Shown here: positions 1 to 10,925 of the stretch, piece after piece
Layout of the letters: each line of letters opens with the position of its first letter
How positions within the stretch are numbered: the stretch's first letter is position 1
Made by a program: the position numbers and the translations under genes
Assembly (NCBI GenBank): GCA_014529385.2
Contig: CM043952.1
Coordinates: 54,704,119 to 54,768,118, forward strand
Direction of reading: 5' to 3'
DNA: 64,000 bases
DNA from: Adiantum capillus-veneris
Taxonomy: Eukaryota > Streptophyta > Polypodiopsida > Polypodiales > Pteridaceae
The notes under the pieces: generated by a model
What the model was told of the DNA's origin: nothing
The model's input: the letters and a program-made list of their open reading frames with translations, nothing else
Database searches by the model: none

Positions 1-2
1 AA

Positions 3-113
3 CAAGCAATCGTTGTGGAGGAGGGTTATGCAATCGAAAGTATCAAAGAGGACCACACACAAGAATATCCAATGATACCAGTACCTCCTCAATGTGTGTT
101 ATGATAATTAGGG
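3..113 (+). pseudogene. possible 3' end of an ORF entering from the left edge
   Basis: An open frame runs from the window edge to a TGA at about 111-113, giving 36 residues that are rich in Glu and end in a Pro-rich stretch (IPVPPQCVL). No domain can be recognised in so short a piece. It could be the tail of a transposon polyprotein or a chance frame. Confidence 0.15.
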
Positions 114-2050
114 AATGACTATTGAGTTTCCATGTTTTTGAAAGTCTTTTGGATAGCTACAACTCCTAAGAAGTTTCTTCTCATGAAAGGGTTACCGAGA
201 ACAAGCAGTAGGCAAAAGGAAAGCTTGTACATGCAATTTCTCTTTTGTTATTCCCAAGATGAAGAGTCTCTGTAGCAAGGGGCAATGTGCCCTTCATGTG
301 AGAGGTCTACCTTTTTTATGCTTTCCCGCTTGTAGCACATGCATGCTCTCTACTTTTGCAAACATGATGCAACAATTGAGACATCAGTGAAGGTGAATGA
401 TGTGAGAGAATAGAGATATAGAAGAGCGACACTAGATGGGGTCCCAACTACTCTCTTGTAACTCCTTCAAAATGATGCACATGCATGCTCTGTACTCTTG
501 CAAAATGATGTAAAAATTGAGAAATGAGTGAAGGTGAGTGATGTGAGAGAATAGAGATATGAAAGAGCGACACTAGCGAACTACCCTCTTAAGGGACCCC
601 ACACCGTTACTAGAGTGGTATTTGCTTTAGATTGCACAATCCTTGCTACAAGAGTCCTTGATGCTTGAATGCGGTCATTATGAGAGAATTATGTAATTTC
701 AGGAATGTTCTTCACAATGAAACTGACCAATATTGAGGACACTTGAAGGTACTGATGATGATATTAAATGGTACTGTGGTATTACCCTACAACAATGAAA
801 AAGGATCAAGGCTATGTGGATGTTGTTGGATACTACAAGGTGAGTGCAGCCTTTGCAGGCTAGGCATGGGAAACACAGATACTAAGGGATGTTGTGGATG
901 CTGGGGAAATGTTGAAGCAGGGAAAACCTTAGTTACAAGCTGAAAATGCAACCTCTTCAAAATGCTAGGCCTAGAGATTTGGCTATGGTTCTCTCTCTCT
1001 CTCCTCTCTGCACATGCGCCACTACTTCTGCTGACTTGTTCTTAAAATGGAGGCCAAAGGCTCTTCTTTAACATTGTTCCAAAATGGTCACACACACACA
1101 CACTCTAGACACCTATGATTCTCATTAAAGGGATTTTTTTTGGGTCTTGCAGGGACTATGTGATTGGTAAGGTTTTTAAAAAGTTCAAATTTAAAGTCAA
1201 CACATTTGACAGCTCAGCAATAAAAATTTAAAAAAAAATTTAAATAGTTGTGAATCGCAATTCATGACTCTCATATTCGCACAAGAATGATAGTAAGACT
1301 GAATCCCTTCTGTTTTTTTGTTGTTATGTCTCTTGCTCACGGGCATTAGAACAAATTTCAACTAATGCGCAGCGGCTAGTAGTGCTGATGATGATACAAT
1401 CGCTCCAAAAGCAGGTCACCATGTCACTAATTGACACCTCCTTTTGGAAAGTGGCATCAATGACTCCGGATCGTTGATTGATCATGACCGTTGGATTGTT
1501 TAGGGAATGCAAAAGATTCCAACTTGAACCCGTGGGATCAATAGAGAAGCAAGGTGCACATAGGAGAGAAATAGCCTTGTTAGGTCCCTGCCCTCTCTTG
1601 CGCCATCTTCGGGGAGGACGTGTCCTTCCCCGACTTCACAATCCTCCTCTCTTTTTATCATGCTCCCATGCAACCTCCCAACACGTGGGAAACACCCATC
1701 ATACCGCCCGAGACTCCCAGAGAACTCTGCTATGAGACAATGCCTCACCTGTTCATCCGGCTCTGCCCTCGCTTCCTTCCCCCATCCAAGTAAGCGGCTC
1801 ACCTTGGAGCATCAAGCTTGCATCAAAACTGTGTTGGTAGAGAAGATCATCAACACCTCAGGATGATTGCTTCCCAACTAGGCAAGGTGTTGGGTGGCCG
1901 TTCCATTAGGGATTTTGATCCCTTTGGCACCCTCAAACTATGGTTGAAATGAACATATTTGCTCCGCTCCCTCCCTCATGCGACGAACATCTTCACCAAA
2001 TGATGGGCAGAGTTTTGAGCAAACGCTGGAATATAAGTATCTCCCAAATG
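114..2050. other. intergenic; no supported gene
   Basis: I see no family match here. Short overlapping frames exist on both strands around 1324-1866, but none has a recognisable motif and they shadow each other. A short CT run lies near 990-1010 and a CA run near 1092. The only clear structure is the tandem repeat at 335-590, listed separately. Confidence 0.5.
335..590. repeat. 142-bp tandem duplication
   Basis: The sequence beginning GCACATGCATGCTCT at 335 returns at 477, and similarity continues to the shared end around GAGCGACACTAG. The two units differ by scattered substitutions and small indels, so the duplication is not recent. No coding frame spans it. Confidence 0.8.
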
Positions 2051-2171
2051 CGTGCTTCCCATGTGGAGTCGAATGCATTATAAAAAACCCGGCCCCTCCT
2101 CATATCTCCATCACCACATCCAGCTCTATTTCCCAACTTGCCTTCACTGTCCCAGAGCCCCCCCTCCAACA

Positions 2172-2432
2172 ATGGCTCTTCATGGGGAACCTCCTGCTGC
2201 GAAGTCTAACACTGCTCCCCCACACTGCAATGTAGACTCAAGGCCCCTGCCTAGGCCCAACAGGTACGTTGTTCTAGCTTCCCTCACAGATTTTGCAAAC
2301 TCCTCTGATTCTGAAGAAGAAGATTGTGTCTTGCCTGCCCCTAAAGATCCCCCCTCTGTCCTAGAACAACAAGTCAATTCCCTTGACCATGCCCAAAAAC
2401 TGGACCAGAACCTCCATGGGGGTGGGACTTGA
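2172..2432 (+). pseudogene. LINE ORF1 remnant
   Basis: An 86-residue frame from the ATG at 2172 contains RPNRYVVLASL followed by a Ser/Asp/Glu-rich acidic stretch (SSDSEEED). It lies just upstream of the endonuclease start, where ORF1 of a plant LINE belongs. No zinc knuckle is visible before the frame ends, so this is probably only the N-terminal part. Assignment rests mainly on position. Confidence 0.4.
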
Positions 2433-2575
2433 GACTGTGAGCAGAGATGAGGAAGTTTCTTTGACCGAGGGATTGTCTTTGTTAACCTTAAAGACAACAA
2501 GAGAAGTCATTTGAATGTTTCCTAGACCCCTCTCCGGTCTTTGAGCAATGGTAAATGTCCCCAACGAGGTCACAA

Positions 2576-3030
2576 ATGAAAGTCACCTCTTGGAATATCA
2601 AGGGGCTTTCAGACCCCTGTACGGAATGGAAGTAAGAGAGAGGTGTTGTGTGCGGTAGAACCAAGGCCCAAAAAATAGCCTTATGGCCAAAGGAGAAAAG
2701 ACTAGATGTGTTAGCCCTTCAGGAGATCAAGGTAATCGGTGAGGACTCAGCCAGGAGACTCTTGGAGGTCTCCAAGGATCAGAGAGATGGATTGTTTCCT
2801 CTCACCCAAAAGGATCAGGAGGTATAGCATTAGGAGTACCCAAGCATTGTCCCTCTCACACAGAACGTGTAGGTAAATATTGGTGTAATATATGTCCCCC
2901 CACTCCAAACAACTTCAGGTTAATCTCTATCTGCATAGGAGGTTCTACATGTGATAAGAGTAGACCTCTGGGAGGAGCTCTCTACTTTCAACGGGCCCTG
3001 TGTTCTATTGGGGGACTTCAATATGGTAGA
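2576..3030 (+). pseudogene. LINE ORF2 endonuclease domain, broken
   Basis: The ATG at 2576 opens with TSWNIKGLSDP, the usual Asn-containing first motif of APE endonucleases in LINEs. It continues after frame breaks with LDVLALQEIK (catalytic Glu), a GSERWIVSSHPKGSGG stretch and LLGDFNMVES (the Asp/Asn motif). These lie in several frames, so the domain is dead. A 144-bp piece of it (2732-2875) recurs almost unchanged at 29637-29779. Confidence 0.75.
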
Positions 3031-4677
3031 ATCTCTAGAGGATAGATTCCTTAACAAAGGCATCTGCATCTTTGGGAAAGAGAGAGACTCCTAGCTCCAC
3101 CTAGAGGACCAACTTCGATTGTGGGATGTTGGCACTCCAAGAGAATTCACCTAGCAAAACTATAGCAAAGAGGAACTGGCTAGGAAGGCACATCTTGCTA
3201 GATGCTACTTTAGCCTCCCCCTAACAAACACCTTTGATAGAATCAAGGCTAAGACATGCTTCACTACTGATCTCTACCCTCTATGTGTCACGATAAAGAA
3301 CAAATCCAAAAAGGTTAGAGGCTGAATGGACTCTTCTACTCTTCAGAAACCTTCAAAAATTCAGATCTCCACCAGCATCCAGGATGGTCCAACTTGCCCT
3401 TTCTCACCATCATCTTCATTCCGACTCCTCCCTATCCTCCGGATAAGATATGTGTCGATCACTGTGGGGAGCTTGGAATAGACACCACGAGAATTTTGTC
3501 CCTAATTGGAAGTCCCACCACAATCAATCTCTCTTGATGAATAATTCTCTCTGGTGGCCCTGGGTCACAATATAAGAAATCCAGATAGATCACTCCCATA
3601 TGGTACTTCCTTTAGACAACAAAGGCATTAAACCTTAGTCGTATGCTTGGTCCCCCCCCTTCTCATGACTGGCTGTCAGATCTAGAAGTGTCTCTCAAGT
3701 TTCAGCTACATGCGGGGAAGATATCTTACCTTAGACGATGATTGGACTAGCTCCCAAATCCCATGCATTGGTTGCTCAACTGCAACTCATCGCTCTCTCT
3801 TTAAGAGGGATCATCTGGCAGGGTGATTTCAAACTCATCTATCCTCAACTCACCCCCAAACATCTCACCCCTCCCCTCTACATTCTTCTCAACCTCCTCA
3901 GATGAAACCTCTCCCTAGACAGGAAACCGTGGATCTTTAAGTTCAGAACCCTCCAGAACAAGGTATTCTCCGCAAAAAAGTAAGCACTGCTCTGACTCAT
4001 TCTCCACAAAGCCTTGTGTACATGTTCTAGACGCAGAGATTCTTGCTTGGCTCACGATATGTGTGTCAGATGCAATAGGGCCATAGAAGATCTAGCCCAT
4101 GTGTTCCTCCATTGTCCCTCCAATAAGCCTTTCTGGGAAACAAATCTTAGATGTTTGGGAAACCCCATAACTTGGAGATAGTGTAGGAATCCCCTCTGAA
4201 GTGTGGAATCATGTAAAGAGTTTTCTTGGGCCAACTAGAGGCATAGGACTTATTTTGTTCATGAAAGGACCTTGCCAGATTTCCAACCTGAAGTCTCTGT
4301 AGGATGAGAAGCTGACCATTAAGGAATCAGAAAGAAAATGAAAATGCTGTTCATGGCTGACATGGATGGTGAAACGTCTATGCTGAGGATGATATTAACA
4401 CCCTGGAAGACAACTGGAAAGAGGCCAAGGACTAGCTGATTCAGATTAGGTTTGAGCTCAATGCTCTAAAAGGATAGTTGGTTTAGATCTATTTCGATGT
4501 AAGTCTGAAGGTCCCTGGTCTAATGCTTCTTGGTTTGGTTGTAAGTCTGACGATCCTTGTAATTCTGATGGCCCCTAGTTTGGTCCTCCCTGGTCTAGTG
4601 CTTCCTGGTTTGGTTGTAGGTCTGATGGTCCTTGTAATTTGCTGGCCCCTGCTCTCTTTTTGCTGATATGGTGTAGG

Positions 4678-4776
4678 GAATGGTCGTTCAGTGACCATTC
4701 CCTGTTTTAATCAAGGCGACCGGCGGAGGCCGGGAGCCTCATTTAAACTGGGAATGGTCACTGAACAACCATTCCC
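4678..4776. repeat. 99-bp nested hairpin
   Basis: Two 27-bp segments, 4678-4704 and 4750-4776, are inverted copies of each other with one mismatch. Each is itself nearly palindromic (GGGAATGGTC ... GACCATTCCC). The whole unit can fold into a long hairpin. It is absent from copy B, where the flanking sequences join directly, so it arrived with the neighbouring MITE-like element or as a separate small insertion. Confidence 0.7.
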
Positions 4777-4778
4777 GG

Positions 4779-5080
4779 CCGTCACAGTCCAAGGGAGGGG
4801 GGCCAGCAACAGCAACCTGTGTGAGCATTACGGGCAGAGAAAGCGACCCTAGGCAGATTACGCGATGTTGACAGCGACTACAGGCAGATTTCGGAAGTTG
4901 ACATTGACCTTTCACGTAACGCGGCGTTGATGTGCGCGCCAATGATTGGCCTTTGAAAAGAACGTGTTCCATCTACTGATGTGTCAGTCATAGAGCGGCT
5001 TTAGGCAGGAAGTTACGGCTTTTAATTGCCTGTAGATGGAGGGCCACGAGCTGCAGGCCCCCTCCCCTCGACTGTGACGG
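4779..5080. mobile_element. 302-bp MITE-like element with about 25-bp terminal inverted repeats
   Basis: The left end CCGTCACAGTC (4779) and the right end GACTGTGACGG (to 5080) are inverted repeats. They extend inward through a purine-rich stretch on the left (to about 4804) and a pyrimidine-rich stretch on the right (from 5056). ATTCCC flanks both sides, a possible part of a target duplication, but I cannot fix its exact length. The interior has no coding frame. Copy B lacks this segment, which supports insertion. The superfamily is not settled; hAT or Mutator-like are the candidates. Confidence 0.65.
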
Positions 5081-5357
5081 TATTCCCAAGGTATTTTATC
5101 CCATTCTAATTACTGCCATAAGGGATGTATCACCTGGTTCATTCTAATTTAAATCTCACGCCTTACTTTGTTAAAAAGAAAAAAAGGATCGCACGTGCCG
5201 CAAGCCTGTGTCTTCATGTGATGAACATCTCTCAAAGCACACGCCTCATCCTCACTTGACAAGAAGAGAGAAGAGACACAAATCTGCAGGCTGATAGAGC
5301 TGAGAGCAGCAAAACTCTTGCTTCCTAAGAATCAAAGAAGAACAAGGTACGCTTGGA

Positions 5358-5541
5358 TCTCTCTCTCTCTCTCACACACACACAGAGAGTGATTTGGATG
5401 AGCATACGTGTGTGTGTTTGTGTGTGTGAGAGAGAGAGAGAGAGAGACCGTCAACTGTATAGGTTCTTTTTTTTGGAGAGAGAAAGATCGTTAGATTGCA
5501 TATGGCTCATTATGTGGGCTCTTCAAACAGACTCCAGGTCT

Positions 5542-5582
<41 letters not shown>
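5358..5582. repeat. CT, CA, GT and GA microsatellites
   Basis: The block has a short (CT)n(CA)n run at 5360-5386, then (GT)n(GA)n at 5408-5448, and a longer pure (GA)n at 5543-5582. The equivalent zone of copy B (31376-31680) has the complementary runs in different lengths, so the arrays were present before duplication and have changed since. Confidence 0.9.
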
Positions 5583-5583
<1 letters not shown>

Positions 5584-5749
5584 CCATTCTAGAATAGCTA
5601 GAGAGGGAGAGGGCTGATGCGAGATTGGACATTGCTAGTAGGTATTGTCAAAACCGCCAATGTTACATAGCATATCTATCTAAGTCACGAGGGCTATGAC
5701 TTATGTAGAGATGGACGATAAGTAATAAGATGGATGATGAAACATTTTA

Positions 5750-6214
5750 GGGAAAATTACCAAAATACCCCTCTAATTTGTGGAAATTCCCAAAATACCC
5801 TTGTATCTATTTTAGTTGAATTATTCAAGCTTATCACTCCTTTATTCCTTTTTGACAATCAAGATCCGTTTTCGAGTGCTTAGCATGTAATTTGTCACAA
5901 ATTACCTCACAAAAAAGGGTAATTATATCTAAAAATAATGAAGCAATTCATCTTCAAAGCCTACATAACCTACTCAAATTCTAGTTTTAGTATCTTGTAT
6001 TGATAGACAATCAGTCTTCTTATGAAAGGTACAAATTTTTTAATCTTTGGAAACATTTAATCTCACAGCTAGGGGTATTTTGGAAATTTTGGAAAATTTG
6101 AGGGGTGTTTTGGGAAATTATGACAAAATATCAGGGGTACTTTGGGAATTTTTGAAATTTGAGGGGTATTTTGGGAATTTTCACAAATTAGAGGGGTATT
6201 TTGATAATTTTCCC
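5750..6214. mobile_element. 465-bp Mutator-type MITE with exact 9-bp target duplication
   Basis: The ends are long inverted repeats of about 50 bp. The left end begins GGGAAAATTACCAAAATACC and the right end finishes with its complement (GGTATTTTGATAATTTTCCC). AACATTTTA is repeated exactly at 5741-5749 and 6215-6223, the 9-bp duplication typical of Mutator-like elements. Copy B has the unoccupied site near 31185. The right half holds several degenerate direct repeats of a GGGGTATTTTGGGAATTTT-like unit, an internal expansion of the terminal sequence. No transposase is present, so it would need one in trans. Confidence 0.9.
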
Positions 6215-7249
6215 AACATTTTATTGGCACTATTGGAGGGCATGTGCTAAGGTGTCGTTTTGATTTTTTGTTGATAGCAATGTTGGTGTGTGAGGGTAGA
6301 TGGTGGAGGGTGAGATGAAGGGCACCCAATAGAATGAAAGAGGGTAGAGGATGCAATGGAGGGTAGAAAGGAGATGATGCAATGGAGGGTAGAGGGTAAA
6401 TAGAACTGACACTACGACGCAATGGCTAGGGGAGTGACAAGATAGGAGAGGTGCCTTTCACACTGTTCAGGACCAATGTTGAAACAAAGCGATAGAGGGT
6501 AGACTAAAAACCCATGAGGACGTCCTTTTGCACTTTGTAGGACCAATGCTCAAATGCAACGATAGAGGGTAGAATGAATATCCAAGAGAGTGTCCCATTG
6601 TGCCATGTAGGACCAAGTCTAGAATGGAGCAATAGTTGATAAGAGTAAGAAGCTCTGGCTAAACCTTGTCCCGCACTATGTAGAACAAATGCAAAAAAGG
6701 AGGGATAAATGGTTGAATGAGTGGCCAAGACAACCTCCTCTCTTTGAACAATGTCAAAATAGCATGATTGGAAGATGAGCGAGGAGGTGAGAAGTGCTTT
6801 TTGTACATTGTATGTGCTAGCAACTACCCCGAATCAGAGCATTGATGATCGAATATACAAGAATCCGAAATTTTTTGAGATAGCACTTGAAAACGTAGGG
6901 TTTTTGTGTGAAATTGTGCCTAATGGCATGCAAGAAAAACCATTAATGCATTTCCAAGCAGGGTTTCTAGACACAAACTACTCTTGAAACCTTAAAAAAT
7001 ACATATCCAAGGAGAGTTTTTAGGCACAAACTACTCTTGGAACCTTCAAAAAATAGTATAAAAAAGGGTGACGTGCTCTTTTGGCTTTACATAAACTAGT
7101 CCGTACAAGTGGTGGCACCAACGGTCACTTGTACGGACACTATTGCCCCCCACATATATGTGGCTTTACGTGCACACTTTAATCTTCTTAGAGCATTCGC
7201 TCCACATCTCTCGCTTTCGTGGGTTTCCACCATATCCACCTTTTCTTAC

Positions 7250-7470
7250 ATTCTTGTCTATGATGCAAGGCATCATCACTAGCATTCAATGGCTTGCATG
7301 CCATTGCTAGTGCTTCAATGGCTTGCATGACAGCAAGGGTTGCATCCTTCAAGGTGCACACTACATTAAGAGTGCAACATGACATAAAGAGCTTGCACCC
7401 ATCAAAGGCTCACATGACACCAAGGGCTTGCATGCATCAAGAGTACTGTACATGTAGATCTTCTTTCTCA
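7250..7470. repeat. degenerate minisatellite of GCTTGCATGACA-like units
   Basis: Units resembling GGCTTGCATGACACCAAGGG recur about every 25-35 bp with many changes. Copy B shows the reverse-complement equivalent at 29440-29580 (CCTTGATGTCATGTG-like units) and near 29870. No open frame uses them consistently, so I read them as decayed tandem repeats and not protein repeats. Confidence 0.55.
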
Positions 7471-7950
7471 TCTCGTTCCGGCTATGTGTCTACATTGCGT
7501 GATTAGAGTGGATTCTCATGAGCCACTCATCGACTGTTTTGTCCTGAGTGGTAACTGTAGCCACTGCAAAGCAACATGTTGAAACGGGACGAAGGTAGAA
7601 AAAATGTTTTTCAACTCAATCGATTTCGGCAGCGTAGAGACTCCCAGGCTTCGTTTGCTGATGATAGCAGATTGGGGTTCTATCGCTGTCCGTGCGGATC
7701 TTTCCTTACGGCTTGAGTGACCAAGTCACTATGTCTCCTATGCTCCCTTTCTAGCTTCGCTCTCACACCATGTGCAAAAGGCCTTATTGATCTTGTCACT
7801 TCTCTCCTTATCGTACTATTCTGGCTCTTGCCGAGTCCAGACAACAAAAGCTATGTATGAGCTTGTCAACCCCCTTCCTCCGGGCAATCGTGCCCTTTCG
7901 GCTCCATGCCCACAGTGCACCAAAAAATCATGAGAGGGTTGCATGTGTTA

Positions 7951-8279
7951 TGACCAATGTTCGCACAAAACCGGTCTTTAGTGTATTTTTTAAGAAAAAA
8001 ACCTAAAAATTCGCAGCTAGTTTAGAGGGTCACCTCGATGGAAACCGGCTAAATTTGGAGGATTTTAATCTACAAACCCGCAAAAATCCTAAACGTTTTA
8101 CTAAAAATTGAGAGATTTTCAATGCTCTCTTTTTCTTCATTGTGGTGGAGTGTGGACTTTGGACATGCCATCAAAGAGTCCACAACACGACCATTTACTA
8201 CACAAATCTTCATTTTGCCATATTAAAAAAAACATAAACCAAAAGACACTTCTCATCAAGAAAAGATCTTACATATCTA
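7951..8279. other. no recognisable feature
   Basis: This is AT-rich sequence between copy A and the palindrome. A short plus-strand frame (8108-8332) overlaps the outer left palindrome arm and has no motif I can recognise. Faint similarity to the outer right arm may extend left of 8280, but it is too weak to claim. Confidence 0.4.
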
Positions 8280-9208
8280 AACATGAAAGATCCTGCAAAC
8301 AAGTACACATACGTGTCTTAATTAGACAATAAGACTGCACTTTAAAGCCTCCTTTTTCAAGCCATGTCATGAATGGCATTGCATGCCTCTACAAATCTTG
8401 AAGGGCGAGTAACTTGTAGCTTAAAAGAGTCATCCCTTCAAACCTTATGGATTTAAGCATTGATGAGCTAGCATGCCACTCCAAACTAGATGAGAAAATG
8501 CCCTTCATCTACACATTGTGAGACTTGACAAAATGCAAGATAGCTGTTTTGAATTGTGGATTATCTTCCATCGAGCACGATCAAGACTTTAGAACTTTCA
8601 TTAACATTATTTTGCACAGAGAAGTAAAACCTTGGAAACTTCTATAACTCCAAGGTTTTCCTCTATACCTAATGTCGTTTCAAACAAAAATGCAAACCTT
8701 ATATACATGGAGCTATTGAGGAAATACACATTTGATATAGCACCTAGGCTATTTAGCAATAGCTCCAACTTGAAAGCGCGAGAAACGGTTTCAAGGCACT
8801 TGTCTATGATGTGGATGATGAGGCTTCCAAGTTCTTCTAGAGCATCTTTTGATGTGCTTATAAGGATGAAGCAATATATGTGGAGAACACATATCATCTT
8901 GTTGTATGCTCTATTTGATGAGAGAACCGTTTCATGGTCTAGTTCCAAGTTGAATAGTTGAAAAGTGATATTTTGCAGCCAAGTTTCAATATCCCCAACG
9001 TGCTTCTATAATCTAGTACAATCCAACCTCAAGCCTTCATTTGACATTTGCCTATTGTAGTAGTAAATTTTCCTTGTGAAGAAGATCAAGTTTCCTATAT
9101 GTATGACTCAGGACCCCCTTAATGGTCACCAACTCATGCAAAACTGAAAGGAAGACACATAAAGACATTCATGAAAAAGACTAGAAAGGACTTACATTAC
9201 TCTCTTTC

Positions 9209-9250
<42 letters not shown>

Positions 9251-10925
9251 CTTGTACCATATCTCATTGAAGATATGTTGCTCCATGAGAACAAAAGAAG
9301 GTTGAGGCTGACAAGCGAGACATAAATGAAAACATGGTAAAAAAACGTAGCGATTAGGGTTTATTAACAATGATATAAAGCAATTGGTTGAGAAAAAATG
9401 CATTCAAAAAAGCATGTGAGTCCATTAGTATTTTTTGTGTCCATATTTATATAAAAAAAGTAATTTATGTATCCATGTCTTATCACGTCAGGGCTTGCAT
9501 TGAATAAAACTTTCGGTGGACATCAAAAAGTTTGCAAGTTTGTTGATTTGATGTGCGCTCATTGGTTGAAGGTGAGCTTCGCTCTTTCAAAACTATTTTA
9601 GCTCTCTATGCATTAGCAAGGTTCTTAGTTCTAAAAGAGCAAAGCTCGCCTTCAGTCAATAAGCACACACCAAATTAGGAAACTTTCTTTTTTTTGTGAA
9701 AGCTCTATTGAATGTGAACCTTGCATAACTTGTGATAAGAAATCAGGTCAAAAATTCTTTTTTCTCTTTTTAACTATGGGCACAAAAAATCTGAATCAGC
9801 TCATATGCTTTTTTGAATGCGTTTTTTCTCAACCAATCACTTTATACACTTGTCAATAGACCTTATCTTTGTGTTTTTTACTACATTTCCCTTTTTGTCT
9901 CACCAAACTGCTAGGACTATGTTAGGGCTAAACGCTTGTCAACCTCAACCTTCTTCTGTCTGCATGGAGCAATCTACCTTGAATGACATAAGGAATAGGG
10001 AGAGAGTAATGTAGGTACTTTCAAGTCTTTCTCCTCAATGTTTTTTTGTATCTTCTTTGCAACTTTTGTAAGATTAGCAACCCTTAAAGGAGCCCTCAAT
10101 CATATAGATATGAAGCTTGCTAGAGTCTCCGTAAGGAAACTTTACTTCTGTAACCAACATGCCAATGAAAACTTCTTGTTAGATTGTGCTAAATTGCAAA
10201 AGCATGTAGAAAATATTGAAACTTGCTTACAAAACATTACTTCTTAGCTATTCAGCTTGGAACTCCACCATGAAATGGTGCTCTCACGAAATAGAGAGTA
10301 TATCAAGAAGGTATGTGTTCTCCACATGTACTACTTGATTCTTAGAAGCACGTCGAAATATGCCCTCAAAGAACTTAGAAGTCTCATCATCCACATCATA
10401 GACAAATGTCTTGAAACTGCTTTTTGTCCTCTCAACTTGGATTCTTTGAAAAATAGCTTGGGTGTCCCATCAGTTGTGCCTTTTTCCCATAGCTCCATTC
10501 TATGTAAGGTTGACATTATTTTTTGAAACGACAACAAGCTTGGGTGGGTATAGAGGACAACATTCAAGCTGCACTAGTTTAAAGTTTTACTTTTATATGC
10601 AAAATAGATGTTAATGAGAGTTCTAAAGTTTTGTTTGGTTTCGGTGGAAGATTTCCGACATATCAAACAAGTGTCTTGCATTTTGCCAAGTCTCACAATG
10701 TTTACATGCAAGGTGTTTTTTCATCTCGTTTAGAGTGACATGTTGGCTCATTAATATCTAAATCCATACGATTTGAAGGGATGACTCTGTTAGGTTGTAA
10801 GTGACTTGACCTCCAAGATTTATAGAGACATGCAATGTCATTCATGACATGTCTTGAAAAGAAGGGTTTGAAGTGTAGTTTAACTATTTATTGAGACAAA
10901 CATGTGTATTTGATTAGAAGATCTT
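8280..10925. repeat. giant imperfect palindrome (foldback-like), two arms of about 1.3 kb
   Basis: The left arm (about 8280-9605) reads in reverse complement as the right arm (about 9615-10925). Examples of paired segments are GAGCTTCGCTCTTT at 9573 with AAAGAGCAAAGCTC at 9634, and TGTCTATGATGTGGATGATG at 8801 with its complement starting at 10385. All give a centre near 9600-9610, with almost no spacer. Each arm carries a matching frame of about 90-110 codons. On the right arm it begins ELHHEMVLS and includes LIIHIIDKCLE. I do not recognise it as a known domain, and both strands are open in the left arm, so coding is doubtful. A (CT)n array (about 9209-9248) occurs only in the left arm. A third copy of the right arm lies at 32960-33767 plus 43375-44604. 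Confidence 0.8.

Larger units (their letters stand above)
2172..4240 (+). mobile_element. decayed LINE (non-LTR retrotransposon) with most of its RT lost
   Basis: In order on the plus strand there is an ORF1-like remnant (2172-2432), an APE-type endonuclease start at 2576 (TSWNIKGLSDP), an endonuclease motif near 2701 (LDVLALQEIK), a GDFN motif near 3007, and far downstream a C-terminal zinc-binding zf-RVT motif near 4060-4140 (CVRCNRAIEDLAHVF, then LHC). The interval 3120-3740, where reverse transcriptase should be, is too short and too broken to hold one. Many frameshifts and stops show long inactivity. The 3' part, from about 3738, is shared with an inverted copy at 31930-32955. This LINE is a different family from the one at 49862-54352, because its endonuclease and C-terminal motifs differ. 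Confidence 0.75.
3738..7950. repeat. inverted-duplicate copy A (partner about 29230-32955)
   Basis: Reading this block forward and 29230-32955 in reverse complement gives colinear similarity. It covers the LINE 3' part, the LINE 3' trailer (about 4290-4668), the block around GCACGTGCCGCAAGCC near 5190, the GA/CA microsatellite zone (5358-5580), the GAGGGTAGA-rich zone (6290-6560), and the zone ending near the GCAAAAGGCC motif at 7777. Copy A has insertions that B lacks (4669-5080 and 5750-6214). B has insertions that A lacks (29637-29779 and about 30851-31124). The two copies therefore act as mutual empty-site references. Confidence 0.8.

Noticed and set aside
335-590. Tandem repeats as a CRISPR array
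   Set aside because: There are only two long diverged units with no spacers, in a eukaryotic context. The repeats at 7250, 27057 and 28996 fail in the same way.
1324-1866. Overlapping frames of 60-100 residues on both strands
   Set aside because: They overlap each other, show no motif and have no supporting promoter or splice structure.
8632-8961. Plus-strand frame of 109 residues in the left palindrome arm as a gene
   Set aside because: It overlaps a minus-strand frame of similar length that matches the other arm copies, so at most one strand could code and neither has a recognised domain.
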